10,667 nucleotides of DNA from Opitutaceae bacterium (GCA_031266495.1 JAISAX010000672.1:1-10667); one strand, 5' to 3'; shown: positions 1 to 5,368, numbered from the stretch's first letter. The notes: generated from the sequence alone by a model not told the origin. Made by a program: numbers and translations.

Positions 1-1
1 A

Positions 2-205
2 AATGGCGTCCACAATGCCTTGATTTCCGACGCTCGTAAAGAAGGTCTCGCCGAGGGAGAAGCCAAGGGCCGCGCCGAGGGAGTAATGGAGGGGAAGCGT
101 GAAATGGCACGCGCACTCAAGGCGAATGGCATGTCCATTGCCGACATCGCCAGACTCTCCGGCCTCTCCCAAAACGAAGTCACTGACTCCCTCAAAAAAA
201 ATTGA
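2..205 (+). CDS. Rpn-family (PD-(D/E)XK) nuclease/putative transposase, C-terminal fragment
   Basis: This is the 3' end of a gene that enters from the left edge; the frame is open from base 2, and the stop is at 203-205. The visible ~67 residues have the tail typical of Rpn-family recombination-promoting nucleases. A Gly/Glu/Ala-rich helix with repeated small-residue spacing (GLAEGEAKGRAEG) comes first. It is followed by a short helix-turn-helix-like segment (ALKANGMSIADIARLSGLS), which in the family often ends the protein. The PD-(D/E)XK nuclease core would lie upstream, outside the window, so catalytic residues cannot be checked. An internal TTG at 20 could act as a start but would give only a 61-residue tail, so I treat the gene as truncated by the window edge. 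Rpn proteins are linked to RecA-independent recombination and often occur near repeats, which fits the inverted repeat starting 18 bp downstream. An unrelated protein with the same coiled tail remains possible. Confidence 0.62.
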   Translation, partial: NGVHNALISDARKEGLAEGEAKGRAEGVMEGKREMARALKANGMSIADIARLSGLSQNEVTDSLKKN

Positions 206-222
206 CTCCCCTGATTCTTTAC

Positions 223-652
223 GGGCGCATCTCAAAAGCTGGACGGGGGGGGGAGGGAGCCTGACCTGTTCATTCGGTAGGGAGGCCTCTCGTAAGCGTT
301 TAGCGTCGCCAGGGAGAGACCGGGATCGAGAAGGTCCGGGGAGCGCACGCGTCTCGCGTGCCGGCTTGGGCGTCTCGCCCAAGCCTGTTGCCTCTCCGCC
401 TCTCCCGCCTTCCACCCTGTTTTCCACCTCTCCGTCGTCCCCCGGATTGCCCGGCGAGACGCCGGGCCATGCACGCGAGACGCGTGCGCTCCCCGGACCT
501 TCTCGATCGACGCTCAACACTTACGGCCTCTCCGAGGCCTCTGCAACCGCGCCCGTTTACCTATGAAATCTCAACTCGCCCTCTCCGCCCGACGGAGATC
601 TCGAGGCCTCCCTGCCGATGAGATGAACCTGTCCACTCTTTGAGATGCACCC
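223..652. repeat. 430-bp imperfect inverted-repeat element built from hairpins (REPIN/MITE-like)
   Basis: The left and right halves are inverted copies of one another. Segments that pair: 223-244 with 631-652 (18 of 22 positions); 263-289 with 603-633, with small gaps; 292-308 with 508-524 (two mismatches); and 324-361 with 471-508, a perfect 38-bp match. Each perfect arm contains the hairpin GCACGCG-AGA-CGCGTGC or its complement (345-361, 471-487). Just inside lie two more hairpins with the same three-base loop but other stems: 363-385 (10-bp stem) and 449-467 (8-bp stem). The centre (386-448) is pyrimidine-rich. The arms differ by indels: the left arm alone carries ~20 bp including a G9 run (245-265) and 16 bp at 309-324, and the right arm alone carries ~70 bp near 536-602. 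No protein gene is visible inside. The layout resembles REPIN doublets moved by a RAYT transposase, but no such gene is in the window. Confidence 0.8.
245..253. repeat. G9 homopolymer inside the left arm of the inverted repeat
   Basis: Nine consecutive G residues lie within an extra segment of about 20 bp (245-265) found in the left arm of the surrounding inverted repeat and absent from the right arm. The tract therefore looks like a later insertion or expansion in one arm. Confidence 0.85.
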
Positions 653-668
653 TCACAAAAACCTCATC

Positions 669-737
669 GGAAATTTTTCTTGATTCATACAAATTTCCAT
701 TGTTTCACTTGCTGAAGTATAACAGCAAAAATGTTAT
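669..737 (+). promoter_or_regulatory. AT-rich candidate promoter/operator region of cassette 1
   Basis: This is a markedly AT-rich stretch in otherwise GC-rich DNA, about 45-115 bp before the first PEP-CTERM gene. It contains the 13-mer AAATTTTTCTTGA (671-683), which recurs with one change in front of cassette 2 (4282-4294). It also has a TATAAC hexamer (718-723) that could be a -10 box with only a weak -35 (TTTCCA, 694-699, 18-bp spacer). A perfect dyad, ATAACA-N7-TGTTAT (719-737), overlaps the TATAAC and could be a repressor site. The regulatory role is inferred; no transcription start can be read from sequence. Confidence 0.35.
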
Positions 738-781
738 CGTTTTTGACATCCTGACAAACCGTTTCACCTAACCTTCCACCT

Positions 782-1666
782 ATGAAATCCCATCGATTCC
801 TCCATCACACGCTTGCGCTTGCCATCCTTGCCGGAGCAAGTGCCGCCTATGCCGACGCGACCCCGCGCACCCTCGTTGACGAAACCTTCGCCGACGGTGT
901 CCGCAACGGCCAAGGCCGCGCCGTGCAATGGTTTGCCAGTACCAGCTACTCGACTCTCTCTTATTTGACCGTCGCGGCAGCGCCAGTTGGCAGCGGCATC
1001 AGCGGTAAGGCACTCAGTTTCTATAGTACGTCTTTCAGCAGTCGCATTGGTGCGGTTTTCGCGCCAGTTACGCTGGCGGAAGTGGGCGACTACATCGAGG
1101 CCAGCTTGAAGGTCGCCTACGATGCCGACAAAATCGGCTCAAATACCACCAGCGGTCCGCAACTCGGATTGTACAACACCAACGACACCCCCTTGGTCTC
1201 CGATACCATCAACACCACTCTGGGGAGCACAGCATTCGGTAACGACATCGGCTACGCCGTCACCAAATACGCTCTCGTCGATGCAAATGACCTCTTCATT
1301 CACGCATCACTAAGCGCCGTATCTCCCAATCTTCTCAAAGATAGCACGGGAAAAATCGTGAACACGGATACCTCCCGAACCCTGAGCATTCGCATCGAAC
1401 TTCTGAATACAAACTCCACCGACAATGTTTTGATCACCGCCACATGGGATGGCGTTGCCAAAAGTGTGATCGCTACTGCGAACACCCTGACCTTTGATGA
1501 GGTGTTTTTGGCGGTCAATAATGGCGCCGGTCTCAGTGCCTCCTATCCTGCCTATATCGGCGAGATTCAGGTTCTGACCAATGTGATTCCCGAACCGGCC
1601 ACGGTTGCGTGGATTCTCGGGCTGTCCGTGTTTCCGCTTCTTGCGTTTCGTATCTGCCGTCGCTGA
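782..1666 (+). CDS. PEP-CTERM sorting domain protein, cassette 1 copy
   Basis: This is a 294-residue secreted protein of unknown exact function. Residues 1-26 form a signal peptide (hydrophobic stretch 10-21, likely cleavage after AYA or ADA). The body (27-265) is Ser/Thr/Asn-rich and beta-strand-like, probably a concanavalin/lectin-type sandwich. The C-terminus carries a PEP-CTERM signal: Pro270-Glu271-Pro272, a hydrophobic segment, then basic FRICRR. In known systems this tail is recognised by exosortase, which processes and sorts proteins to the envelope or extracellular polymer. The paralogue at 4401-5363 shares the opening motif (RTL-DG-NG-RA-QWF), the GLYN motif, a late FDE motif and the tail pattern LAFR(I/L)CR. 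It is the first gene of cassette 1 and lies 68 bp before the pseudopilin gene. The ATG at 782 is chosen because it directly precedes the signal peptide; no Shine-Dalgarno sequence is seen (the leader ends CCTTCCACCT). Sugar binding is an inference from fold-like features and context. Confidence 0.85.
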   Translation: MKSHRFLHHTLALAILAGASAAYADATPRTLVDETFADGVRNGQGRAVQWFASTSYSTLSYLTVAAAPVGSGISGKALSFYSTSFSSRIGAVFAPVTLAEVGDYIEASLKVAYDADKIGSNTTSGPQLGLYNTNDTPLVSDTINTTLGSTAFGNDIGYAVTKYALVDANDLFIHASLSAVSPNLLKDSTGKIVNTDTSRTLSIRIELLNTNSTDNVLITATWDGVAKSVIATANTLTFDEVFLAVNNGAGLSASYPAYIGEIQVLTNVIPEPATVAWILGLSVFPLLAFRICRR

Positions 1667-1680
1667 TCGTTCTCCTCCTG

Positions 1681-1701
1681 CAACGCCGTGAAAAGGCGTT
1701 G
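1681..1701 (+). other. Intercistronic stem-loop between PEP-CTERM and pseudopilin genes
   Basis: CAACGCC-GTGAAAA-GGCGTTG forms a perfect 7-bp stem with a 7-base loop, 14 bp after the PEP-CTERM stop and 12 bp before the C14 tract. No T-run follows, so it is not a standard Rho-independent terminator. It could be a processing or mRNA-stabilising element. The matching gap in cassette 2 is only 29 bp and lacks it. Confidence 0.5.
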
Positions 1702-1713
1702 CTCTTGATACCT

Positions 1714-1727
1714 CCCCCCCCCCCCCC
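1714..1727 (+). repeat. C14 homopolymer at the ribosome-binding position of pseudopilin gene 1
   Basis: Fourteen consecutive C residues end 7 bases before the ATG at 1735, where a Shine-Dalgarno sequence would normally lie. Cassette 2 has a C16 tract in the matching place. Long mononucleotide runs are prone to slipped-strand length change, so expression of the pseudopilin could vary between cells; this is inference. The exact length may also carry sequencing error. Confidence 0.85.
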
Positions 1728-1734
1728 TGTTACC

Positions 1735-2457
1735 ATGAAAAATCTCATCTCTCGGCATCGTGCCTTCACGCTGGTCGAGTTGCTGACCGTCATTGCCATC
1801 ATCGGAATCCTTGCGGCCATCATCATTCCCGTGGTCGGGAAAGTCCGTGAATCCGCCCGTTCAGCGCAGTGTGTTTCCAACCTTCGTCAGCTTGGCATTG
1901 CCTCGCAAAATTACGGCGTGGACAATCAGGACTGGCTGCCGCCTTGGCGCGGCCCCGATGGGAATGGTCCCTATGTTAACCGGATCCTGCTTCCCTATCT
2001 CGGCGCAAAACTTCCTTCAGGAACCGGGGAAATTGCTCCCGATGTTCTCAATTGCCCTGTGAAAGATCCCGGAACGCGGACCGACGGCCTGCCGTATCGC
2101 GTCGAAGAGCGTATCAGGTTCAGTTACACACTCAACCTTTCGGCTACGAACAATGAAGGAGGTTTCGAGCGCATCCATGCCAAATTTGCTCAAGTCGAGT
2201 ATCCGTCAAAAACGTTTCTTTTCATCGACCACAACGGTAACAGCGCCGGCACGCGAGGCATGGCCTCGCAGATCGTTTACAAACACAAGAACAAGGTGAA
2301 CGCCGTTTTCGTCGATGGTCACGTCGGGCAAAAGACAAAAGCGCAGATCGACTATTATTGCGCCGAAAGCGGAAAGCGTAACGCGTTCTGGCAACCCTTC
2401 GTTCCGCACGGAACGTTAACTGGAACGATCGACGTCTCCGAACCGGCCAACTTCTGA
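1735..2457 (+). CDS. Type II secretion-like pseudopilin with H-X9-DG motif, cassette 1 copy
   Basis: This is a 240-residue protein with a short prepilin leader (residues 1-10, [10 protein letters not shown]) followed by FTLVELL and a long hydrophobic helix (about 11-35). The expected prepilin peptidase cut is before Phe11. Mature Glu5 is present; the -1 residue is Ala rather than the usual Gly. The C-terminal half has His184-X9-Asp194-Gly195, the H-X9-DG processing-associated motif common in large pseudopilin families of Verrucomicrobiota, Lentisphaerota and Planctomycetota. Such proteins are inner-membrane anchored and assemble in type II secretion or pilus-like machines. The cassette 2 paralogue (5393-6085) is nearly identical in the N-terminal helix and roughly half identical overall. 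The open frame extends upstream through the C tract into the preceding gene, but the ATG at 1735 gives a proper leader, so I chose it. No Shine-Dalgarno is visible. The next gene begins 5 bp after its stop, suggesting co-transcription. Confidence 0.9.
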   Translation: MKNLISRHRAFTLVELLTVIAIIGILAAIIIPVVGKVRESARSAQCVSNLRQLGIASQNYGVDNQDWLPPWRGPDGNGPYVNRILLPYLGAKLPSGTGEIAPDVLNCPVKDPGTRTDGLPYRVEERIRFSYTLNLSATNNEGGFERIHAKFAQVEYPSKTFLFIDHNGNSAGTRGMASQIVYKHKNKVNAVFVDGHVGQKTKAQIDYYCAESGKRNAFWQPFVPHGTLTGTIDVSEPANF

Positions 2458-2462
2458 ACATC

Positions 2463-3074
2463 ATGTTTCGTATCAGGAAAACCATTCTCGCGTTTGTATT
2501 CACTGCCGTTGCCATGTTCGCCGCGAATACCGGCGCCGCGCAAAACCTCCTGCAAAATGGCATGTTCAATTCCGGCAAGGACCGCAGCGTCACTCGCTGG
2601 ATTTTCCCTCCGGGTTCGCTCAAGGCTCATGGCGCCGACGCCGAAAAAATCACCTGGGGCAGCGAAGTACTTGCGGAGGGCGGCGCGGAGGGCGGCAACC
2701 GGGTTGCCTTCATTGCGACCATCACCCCGGTCAAGGCACGTATCTGGTGGCAGCAGGAAGTGGTTGCCGAGGGTGGAGCGACTTATGTGCTGAGCGTTCG
2801 TATCGCGGGCGATGTGCCGACAAAAACCGCCGCCAACGGAAAACCCGGCTATGCCTCCACCGATATCGGTATTTATTTTCTGGATGCGAATAACAAGTGG
2901 ATCGGCTACCAGCGACTCCCGCCCGATTCGTTTCCCTCTGACTGGAAAACCGTCACGTTCAAAACCACCGCCCCCGACAATACCGCCAAAATAGGTGTCC
3001 GCCTGGGCATTAGCGCCAATGTCGAAATCAAAGCCCATTTCGATGATGCCGTCCTCGTCACCATCGACGAGTAA
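2463..3074 (+). CDS. Secreted CBM4/9 (CenC)-like carbohydrate-binding protein, cassette 1 copy
   Basis: This is a 203-residue protein with a Sec signal peptide (residues 1-26, likely cut after GAA before Gln27). The rest is one domain with the pattern of family 4/9-type carbohydrate-binding modules. It opens with NLLQNGMFNSG, has a central WWQQEVVAEGG-TYVLSVR segment, and ends FDDAVLV. No catalytic motif is visible, so it is probably a free-standing binding module exported to the periplasm or medium. The ligand cannot be read. The paralogue at 6099-6692 is clearly homologous and shares long identical DNA blocks (2628-2660 and 2874-2912). It sits 5 bp after the pseudopilin stop. The ATG at 2463 directly precedes the signal peptide; no Shine-Dalgarno is seen. 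About 23 bp after its stop begins the broken hydrolase tail, so in the ancestral cassette it probably preceded a full glycoside hydrolase gene, as its paralogue still does. Confidence 0.8.
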   Translation: MFRIRKTILAFVFTAVAMFAANTGAAQNLLQNGMFNSGKDRSVTRWIFPPGSLKAHGADAEKITWGSEVLAEGGAEGGNRVAFIATITPVKARIWWQQEVVAEGGATYVLSVRIAGDVPTKTAANGKPGYASTDIGIYFLDANNKWIGYQRLPPDSFPSDWKTVTFKTTAPDNTAKIGVRLGISANVEIKAHFDDAVLVTIDE

Positions 3075-3097
3075 CGTTCAGAAAGCGATGGCATCCC

Positions 3098-3353
3098 ATT
3101 ACTGCGGCCGGCGTTCCGCGGACCAGTGGTTACCGGATCGTTTTCCGCATTCCGTTGGGCCTCCACTGGCCTGCCGCTCGACTCGGCCACCGGAACGCCA
3201 ACGCGTGCCTTCGGCTTCGATGTGGCGGTTGACATGCCTTTCCCTGCGGATGCGCATGCTTCACGGGCCGACCAGCGCAAGAGCCAGATCATCCTCTTCG
3301 GTATCGCCTCCAACAGCGTCAGCACCTCCGGTTTTGGCCTTGTCGTGCCATAG
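3098..3353 (+). pseudogene. Remnant of glycoside hydrolase C-terminus (CBM9-like domain tail), frameshifted
   Basis: These 256 bp match the last 255 bp of the intact hydrolase gene (10201-10455, residues 1081-1164), up to and including the stop and the bases just after it (CATAGGGCGA in both). One extra T at 3155-3156 shifts the frame. Before it the frame reads ITAAGVPRTSGYR-, against TTATGAPRAGGYR- in the intact copy. After it, 60 of 65 residues are identical, from WASTGLPLD to GFGLVVP. There is no start codon or signal peptide, and upstream of 3098 the similarity stops at once. The remnant occupies exactly the place where cassette 2 has its hydrolase. The simplest reading is that the first cassette once had a hydrolase gene of which all but the tail was deleted. 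A GTG at 3126 could start a 75-residue peptide in the second frame, but nothing supports its expression. Confidence 0.88.
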
Positions 3354-3413
3354 GGCGAAATCGACGGGTGCAATTGAAAGAGGCGGAAGTCCAGGTGTAT
3401 CACAAGAGCAGAT

Positions 3414-3529
3414 ACGCAGGGGTGTACTTCACATGCACCCGGCGCCCGTTCGCGGAATGAGGAGGATACGCTGTTGCTCTTCAACGACAACGGGCATACA
3501 ATGGGCGCACGTGAAGTGCGCCCATGCGT
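3414..3529. repeat. Inverted pair of TTCAC-loop hairpins (REPIN-like)
   Basis: The right hairpin is perfect: ATGGGCGCAC-GTGAA-GTGCGCCCAT (3501-3525, 10-bp stem). Its reverse complement matches 17 of 21 positions of an imperfect hairpin at 3420-3440 (GGGTGTA-CTTCACA-TGCACCC). The similarity extends outward (ACGCA at 3414-3418 against TGCGT at 3525-3529) and inward (GCCCGTT at 3444-3450 against AACGGGC at 3489-3495). The unit therefore consists of two inverted copies around a ~38-bp centre, as in a REPIN. It lies between the hydrolase remnant and the toxin gene. No other coding feature is seen between 3354 and 3609. Confidence 0.6.
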
Positions 3530-3584
3530 CCGTTCCTGCCCTTTCAACTACACTCAATGATGACCCTCCATCCGGATCGACCGT

Positions 3585-3602
3585 GATACCCGCTCCGGTA
3601 TC
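3585..3602 (-). terminator. Small stem-loop just past the toxin gene, possible transcription end
   Basis: GATACC-N6-GGTATC forms a 6-bp stem 7 bp beyond the minus-strand toxin stop codon (3610-3612). The position suits an end signal of the toxin-antitoxin operon, but there is no T-run on the minus strand, so intrinsic termination is doubtful. Confidence 0.25.
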
Positions 3603-3609
3603 TGTCCCA

Positions 3610-3912
3610 TCACCAGCGCCGCATGCCGAAATGCGGATGACGTCTGGAGTGACGAAGAATTACAATCCGGACGATGTCACTTTTTATCCGATACACAATC
3701 ACCCAAGGGAAATGCGGAAGCTGCGCGCGACGAAAGACATCACTATTTTGGAAAAAAGGGAACCGCCGGGGTGCCATACGAATCGCCGCAACACAGGCAC
3801 GAAATTCCGCTTCAAAACGATCTCCCAGATTGAATCCTCCCTCTGCGTCATACCATGCAATGGCGTCGTTAAAATCGCGCTGAACGGCCGGATGGTATTC
3901 GATCATCATCAT
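3610..3912 (-). CDS. RelE/ParE-family toxin of a type II toxin-antitoxin module
   Basis: This 100-residue protein has the features of the ParE/RelE toxin superfamily. It begins IEYHPAVQRDFNDAIAWYD, then has a helix ending in FEAEFRACVAAI, a RRFPFF turn, and the core strand pattern FRRAQLPHFPWVIVYRI followed by IVRIVILRHSRRHP. Family members either cleave mRNA at the ribosome (RelE) or poison DNA gyrase (ParE); sequence alone does not decide which. Length is normal and there is no break, so it should be functional. It overlaps the antitoxin stop by 4 bases (ATGA), indicating translational coupling. Three Met codons in a row (3912, 3909, 3906) make the exact start uncertain; I use the first, which overlaps the antitoxin stop. 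The module is reversed relative to both cassettes and sits between them. Confidence 0.85.
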   Translation of the reverse strand: MMMIEYHPAVQRDFNDAIAWYDAEGGFNLGDRFEAEFRACVAAIRMAPRRFPFFQNSDVFRRAQLPHFPWVIVYRIKSDIVRIVILRHSRRHPHFGMRRW

Positions 3913-4133
3913 TTGCCGCGATGTACTCCGTTCCAGAAGTCTGTTTCCGAAAGTGCCTTCGTCCGGCCCGATTCGATTTCATCATCCCGGCGTTTGGCTT
4001 CCTCAAAAACCTCGGCATCGGTGCCGGAAGCGAAGGGGAAAGGCAGGCTGCCAAGAAGCGCGTCCACGAGATGCAGGCGATCAGCCTTCGGCAACCGCAA
4101 GGCGGTACTTTCGATTTCGGCAAGTGTCGGCAT
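3909..4133 (-). CDS. Addiction-module antitoxin (TIGR02574-like)
   Basis: This 74-residue acidic protein precedes and overlaps the toxin. The N-terminal part (LAEIESTALRLPKADRLHLVDALLGSL) matches the pattern of putative addiction-module components, in which a helix with a leucine-rich ALLGSL-type ending forms the DNA-binding or dimerisation part. The C-terminal part, rich in Asp, Glu and Lys and ending DFWNGVHRGK, would wrap the toxin. Such antitoxins neutralise the toxin and repress their own operon. The ATG at 4133 is preferred over a TTG at 4139 because family members start close to this point and because a perfect dyad (4136-4150) lies immediately upstream. No clear Shine-Dalgarno is seen. 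The antitoxin-first order with a 4-base overlap is typical of such modules. Confidence 0.8.
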   Translation of the reverse strand: MPTLAEIESTALRLPKADRLHLVDALLGSLPFPFASGTDAEVFEEAKRRDDEIESGRTKALSETDFWNGVHRGK

Positions 4134-4135
4134 GG

Positions 4136-4150
4136 GCAAACGGTGTTTGC
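4136..4150 (-). promoter_or_regulatory. Operator-like dyad upstream of the antitoxin
   Basis: GCAAAC-GGT-GTTTGC is a perfect 6-bp inverted repeat with a 3-base spacer, ending 2 bases before the antitoxin ATG at 4133. Type II antitoxins commonly bind such palindromes to repress their own operon, so this is a good candidate operator. Binding is inferred. Confidence 0.5.
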
Positions 4151-4216
4151 AACATGACGGAACGTCAAGACGGCGGCGTCAGCCCTTCTCATGTTACCCT
4201 TGGCCTCTGTGAGGCT

Positions 4217-4335
4217 TTTCCGTTCCGGGCGTTAACTGTTATACTTGATAGTCGAGTCATTAAAAACGTGAGCACGAGGGAAAATTTTTGTTGACCGAGG
4301 AAAAAATGACTGTTTTGGCTATTGTTATAGAACAA
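4217..4335 (+). promoter_or_regulatory. Candidate promoter and regulatory region of cassette 2
   Basis: An extended -10-like sequence TG-T-TATACT lies at 4237-4245, with a weak -35 (TTTCCG, 4217-4222) at 17-bp spacing; it would give a leader of about 150 bases. Downstream, AAATTTTTGTTGA (4282-4294) repeats the cassette 1 motif with one change, at a similar distance from the start codon (106 against 98 bases). A second TATA-like site (TATAGA, 4326-4331) overlaps the dyad TTGTT-ATAG-AACAA (4322-4335), reminiscent of the dyad over TATAAC in cassette 1. Promoter assignment is tentative. The rest of 4140-4400 shows no gene. Confidence 0.35.
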
Positions 4336-4400
4336 GGATGCATATCTCCTGTTCGCCATCCTTGCCGTAGCCTCATCCATCCAACCCAACAAAAGCCATC

Positions 4401-5363
4401 ATGAATGTATACACAAAACCCGCCGCCTGCCTTGCCGCCGTCCTCTTCGGAGCCACTGCGCTTCTGGCCCAAAGCACGCGCACCCTCATCAACGACAACT
4501 TCTCCGACGGAACGAAAAATGGAGCCGACCGCGCGACGCAGTGGTTCACGGTCACCGGCACCAACTACGTGAATCCGGTTGTCGCGGCCAGCGACTCCAA
4601 TTCGTTGAACGCTGGCGCAAAACTCGATTTTTCCGGAATGGCCGCCAATGCGGTGTCATTTTATTCCAGCTACAGCAACAATGCTCTGCTTGCCAATTTC
4701 CCCTCCGTCACGCTTGCCGCCGCGGGTGATTACCTGAAGTTTTCCGCGCAGTTCATTTATGCTGCCGTCCAGTCAGCCGGTAACGCCAGCACCGGTCCCA
4801 CGCTTGGACTTTACAATTCCAACGGCACCAGGATCGCGGCAGATGTTCTCGACAACGCCGCTCCCGCCGCAATCGCCGATGATACGGGTTACCGCATTTT
4901 GAAGCGTCTGGACAATGGCACGAGCGCTGACGTGCTTGGCTACGAACACACCAATGTTGGCGGTTTTGCAACATGGAGCGGCACCAATACGTCGCTCGGC
5001 AGCGAAGCGACCTCCACGCCGCTCGCAGGACTCACCGTTTACACCATCACGCTCAAAATCGTACTGGCCGACAACCTCAGTGACCTGAACCTCATCTACA
5101 GCATTGAGGGCGGTTCCGGCACGGAAGCCATTGATTACGAAAAATCGTTCACGGCAATCGCCGCCAAAACAACCACCTTTGACGAGGCCGTCATCATGCC
5201 GTTTGCCGGCTGGAATGCGAAGGCTGCGGTCGTAAGCAACATCCTGCTCGAAACCAATGTCGCCATTCCCGAACCGACGGCGTTCGCGGTGTTCCTCGCG
5301 AGTCTGTCCGCACTGCCGTTCCTTGCTTTTCGTCTTTGCCGAAGCCGCATGGGCAGACAGTAG
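4401..5363 (+). CDS. PEP-CTERM sorting domain protein, cassette 2 copy
   Basis: This is a 320-residue secreted protein, paralogous to the product of 782-1666. The signal peptide is residues 1-23 (cut likely after ALLA before Gln24). The mature part starts STRTLINDNFSDGTKNG and contains QWF, a GPTLGLYN motif and FDEAVIM near the end, in the same order as the cassette 1 copy. Between these motifs the two proteins differ considerably. The C-terminal sorting signal has Pro290-Glu291-Pro292, a hydrophobic stretch and the basic end LAFRLCRSRMGRQ. Exosortase-dependent sorting to the envelope or matrix is known for this signal class; no exosortase gene is in the window. The body looks like an all-beta, lectin-type domain, but the ligand is unknown. 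The gene lies 29 bp before the second pseudopilin gene, with the C16 tract between them. The ATG at 4401 precedes the signal peptide without a recognisable Shine-Dalgarno. Confidence 0.85.
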   Translation: MNVYTKPAACLAAVLFGATALLAQSTRTLINDNFSDGTKNGADRATQWFTVTGTNYVNPVVAASDSNSLNAGAKLDFSGMAANAVSFYSSYSNNALLANFPSVTLAAAGDYLKFSAQFIYAAVQSAGNASTGPTLGLYNSNGTRIAADVLDNAAPAAIADDTGYRILKRLDNGTSADVLGYEHTNVGGFATWSGTNTSLGSEATSTPLAGLTVYTITLKIVLADNLSDLNLIYSIEGGSGTEAIDYEKSFTAIAAKTTTFDEAVIMPFAGWNAKAAVVSNILLETNVAIPEPTAFAVFLASLSALPFLAFRLCRSRMGRQ

Positions 5364-5368
5364 GCCAT

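Noticed and set aside
99..621. Short open frames within the inverted repeat (plus and minus)
   Set aside because: They are Pro/Ser/Arg-rich translations of palindromic DNA with no domain and no start context.
223..652. CRISPR array
   Set aside because: Repeats are inverted, not direct, with no regular spacers; no cas gene is seen.
743..748. Perfect TTGACA -35 box before the first PEP-CTERM gene
   Set aside because: No -10 hexamer lies at 16-18 bp spacing, and the resulting start would fall at or past the start codon region.
1681..1701. Rho-independent terminator after the first PEP-CTERM gene
   Set aside because: The stem-loop is good but is followed by CTCTTGATACC and then C14, not a T-run; kept only as a stem-loop.
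1664..1735. Phase-variable fusion of PEP-CTERM protein and pseudopilin through the C tract
   Set aside because: The PEP-CTERM stop codons (1664-1666 and 5361-5363) lie before the tracts, so slippage in the tract cannot join the two frames.
2995..4212. 405-codon plus-strand open frame
   Set aside because: It runs across the end of one gene, the hydrolase remnant, a hairpin repeat and the opposite strand of the toxin-antitoxin genes, with a basic Ser/Arg/Pro-rich product; it is a shadow frame.
3354..4400. Insertion sequence between the two cassettes
   Set aside because: No transposase is visible; the region holds a hairpin pair and a toxin-antitoxin module only.
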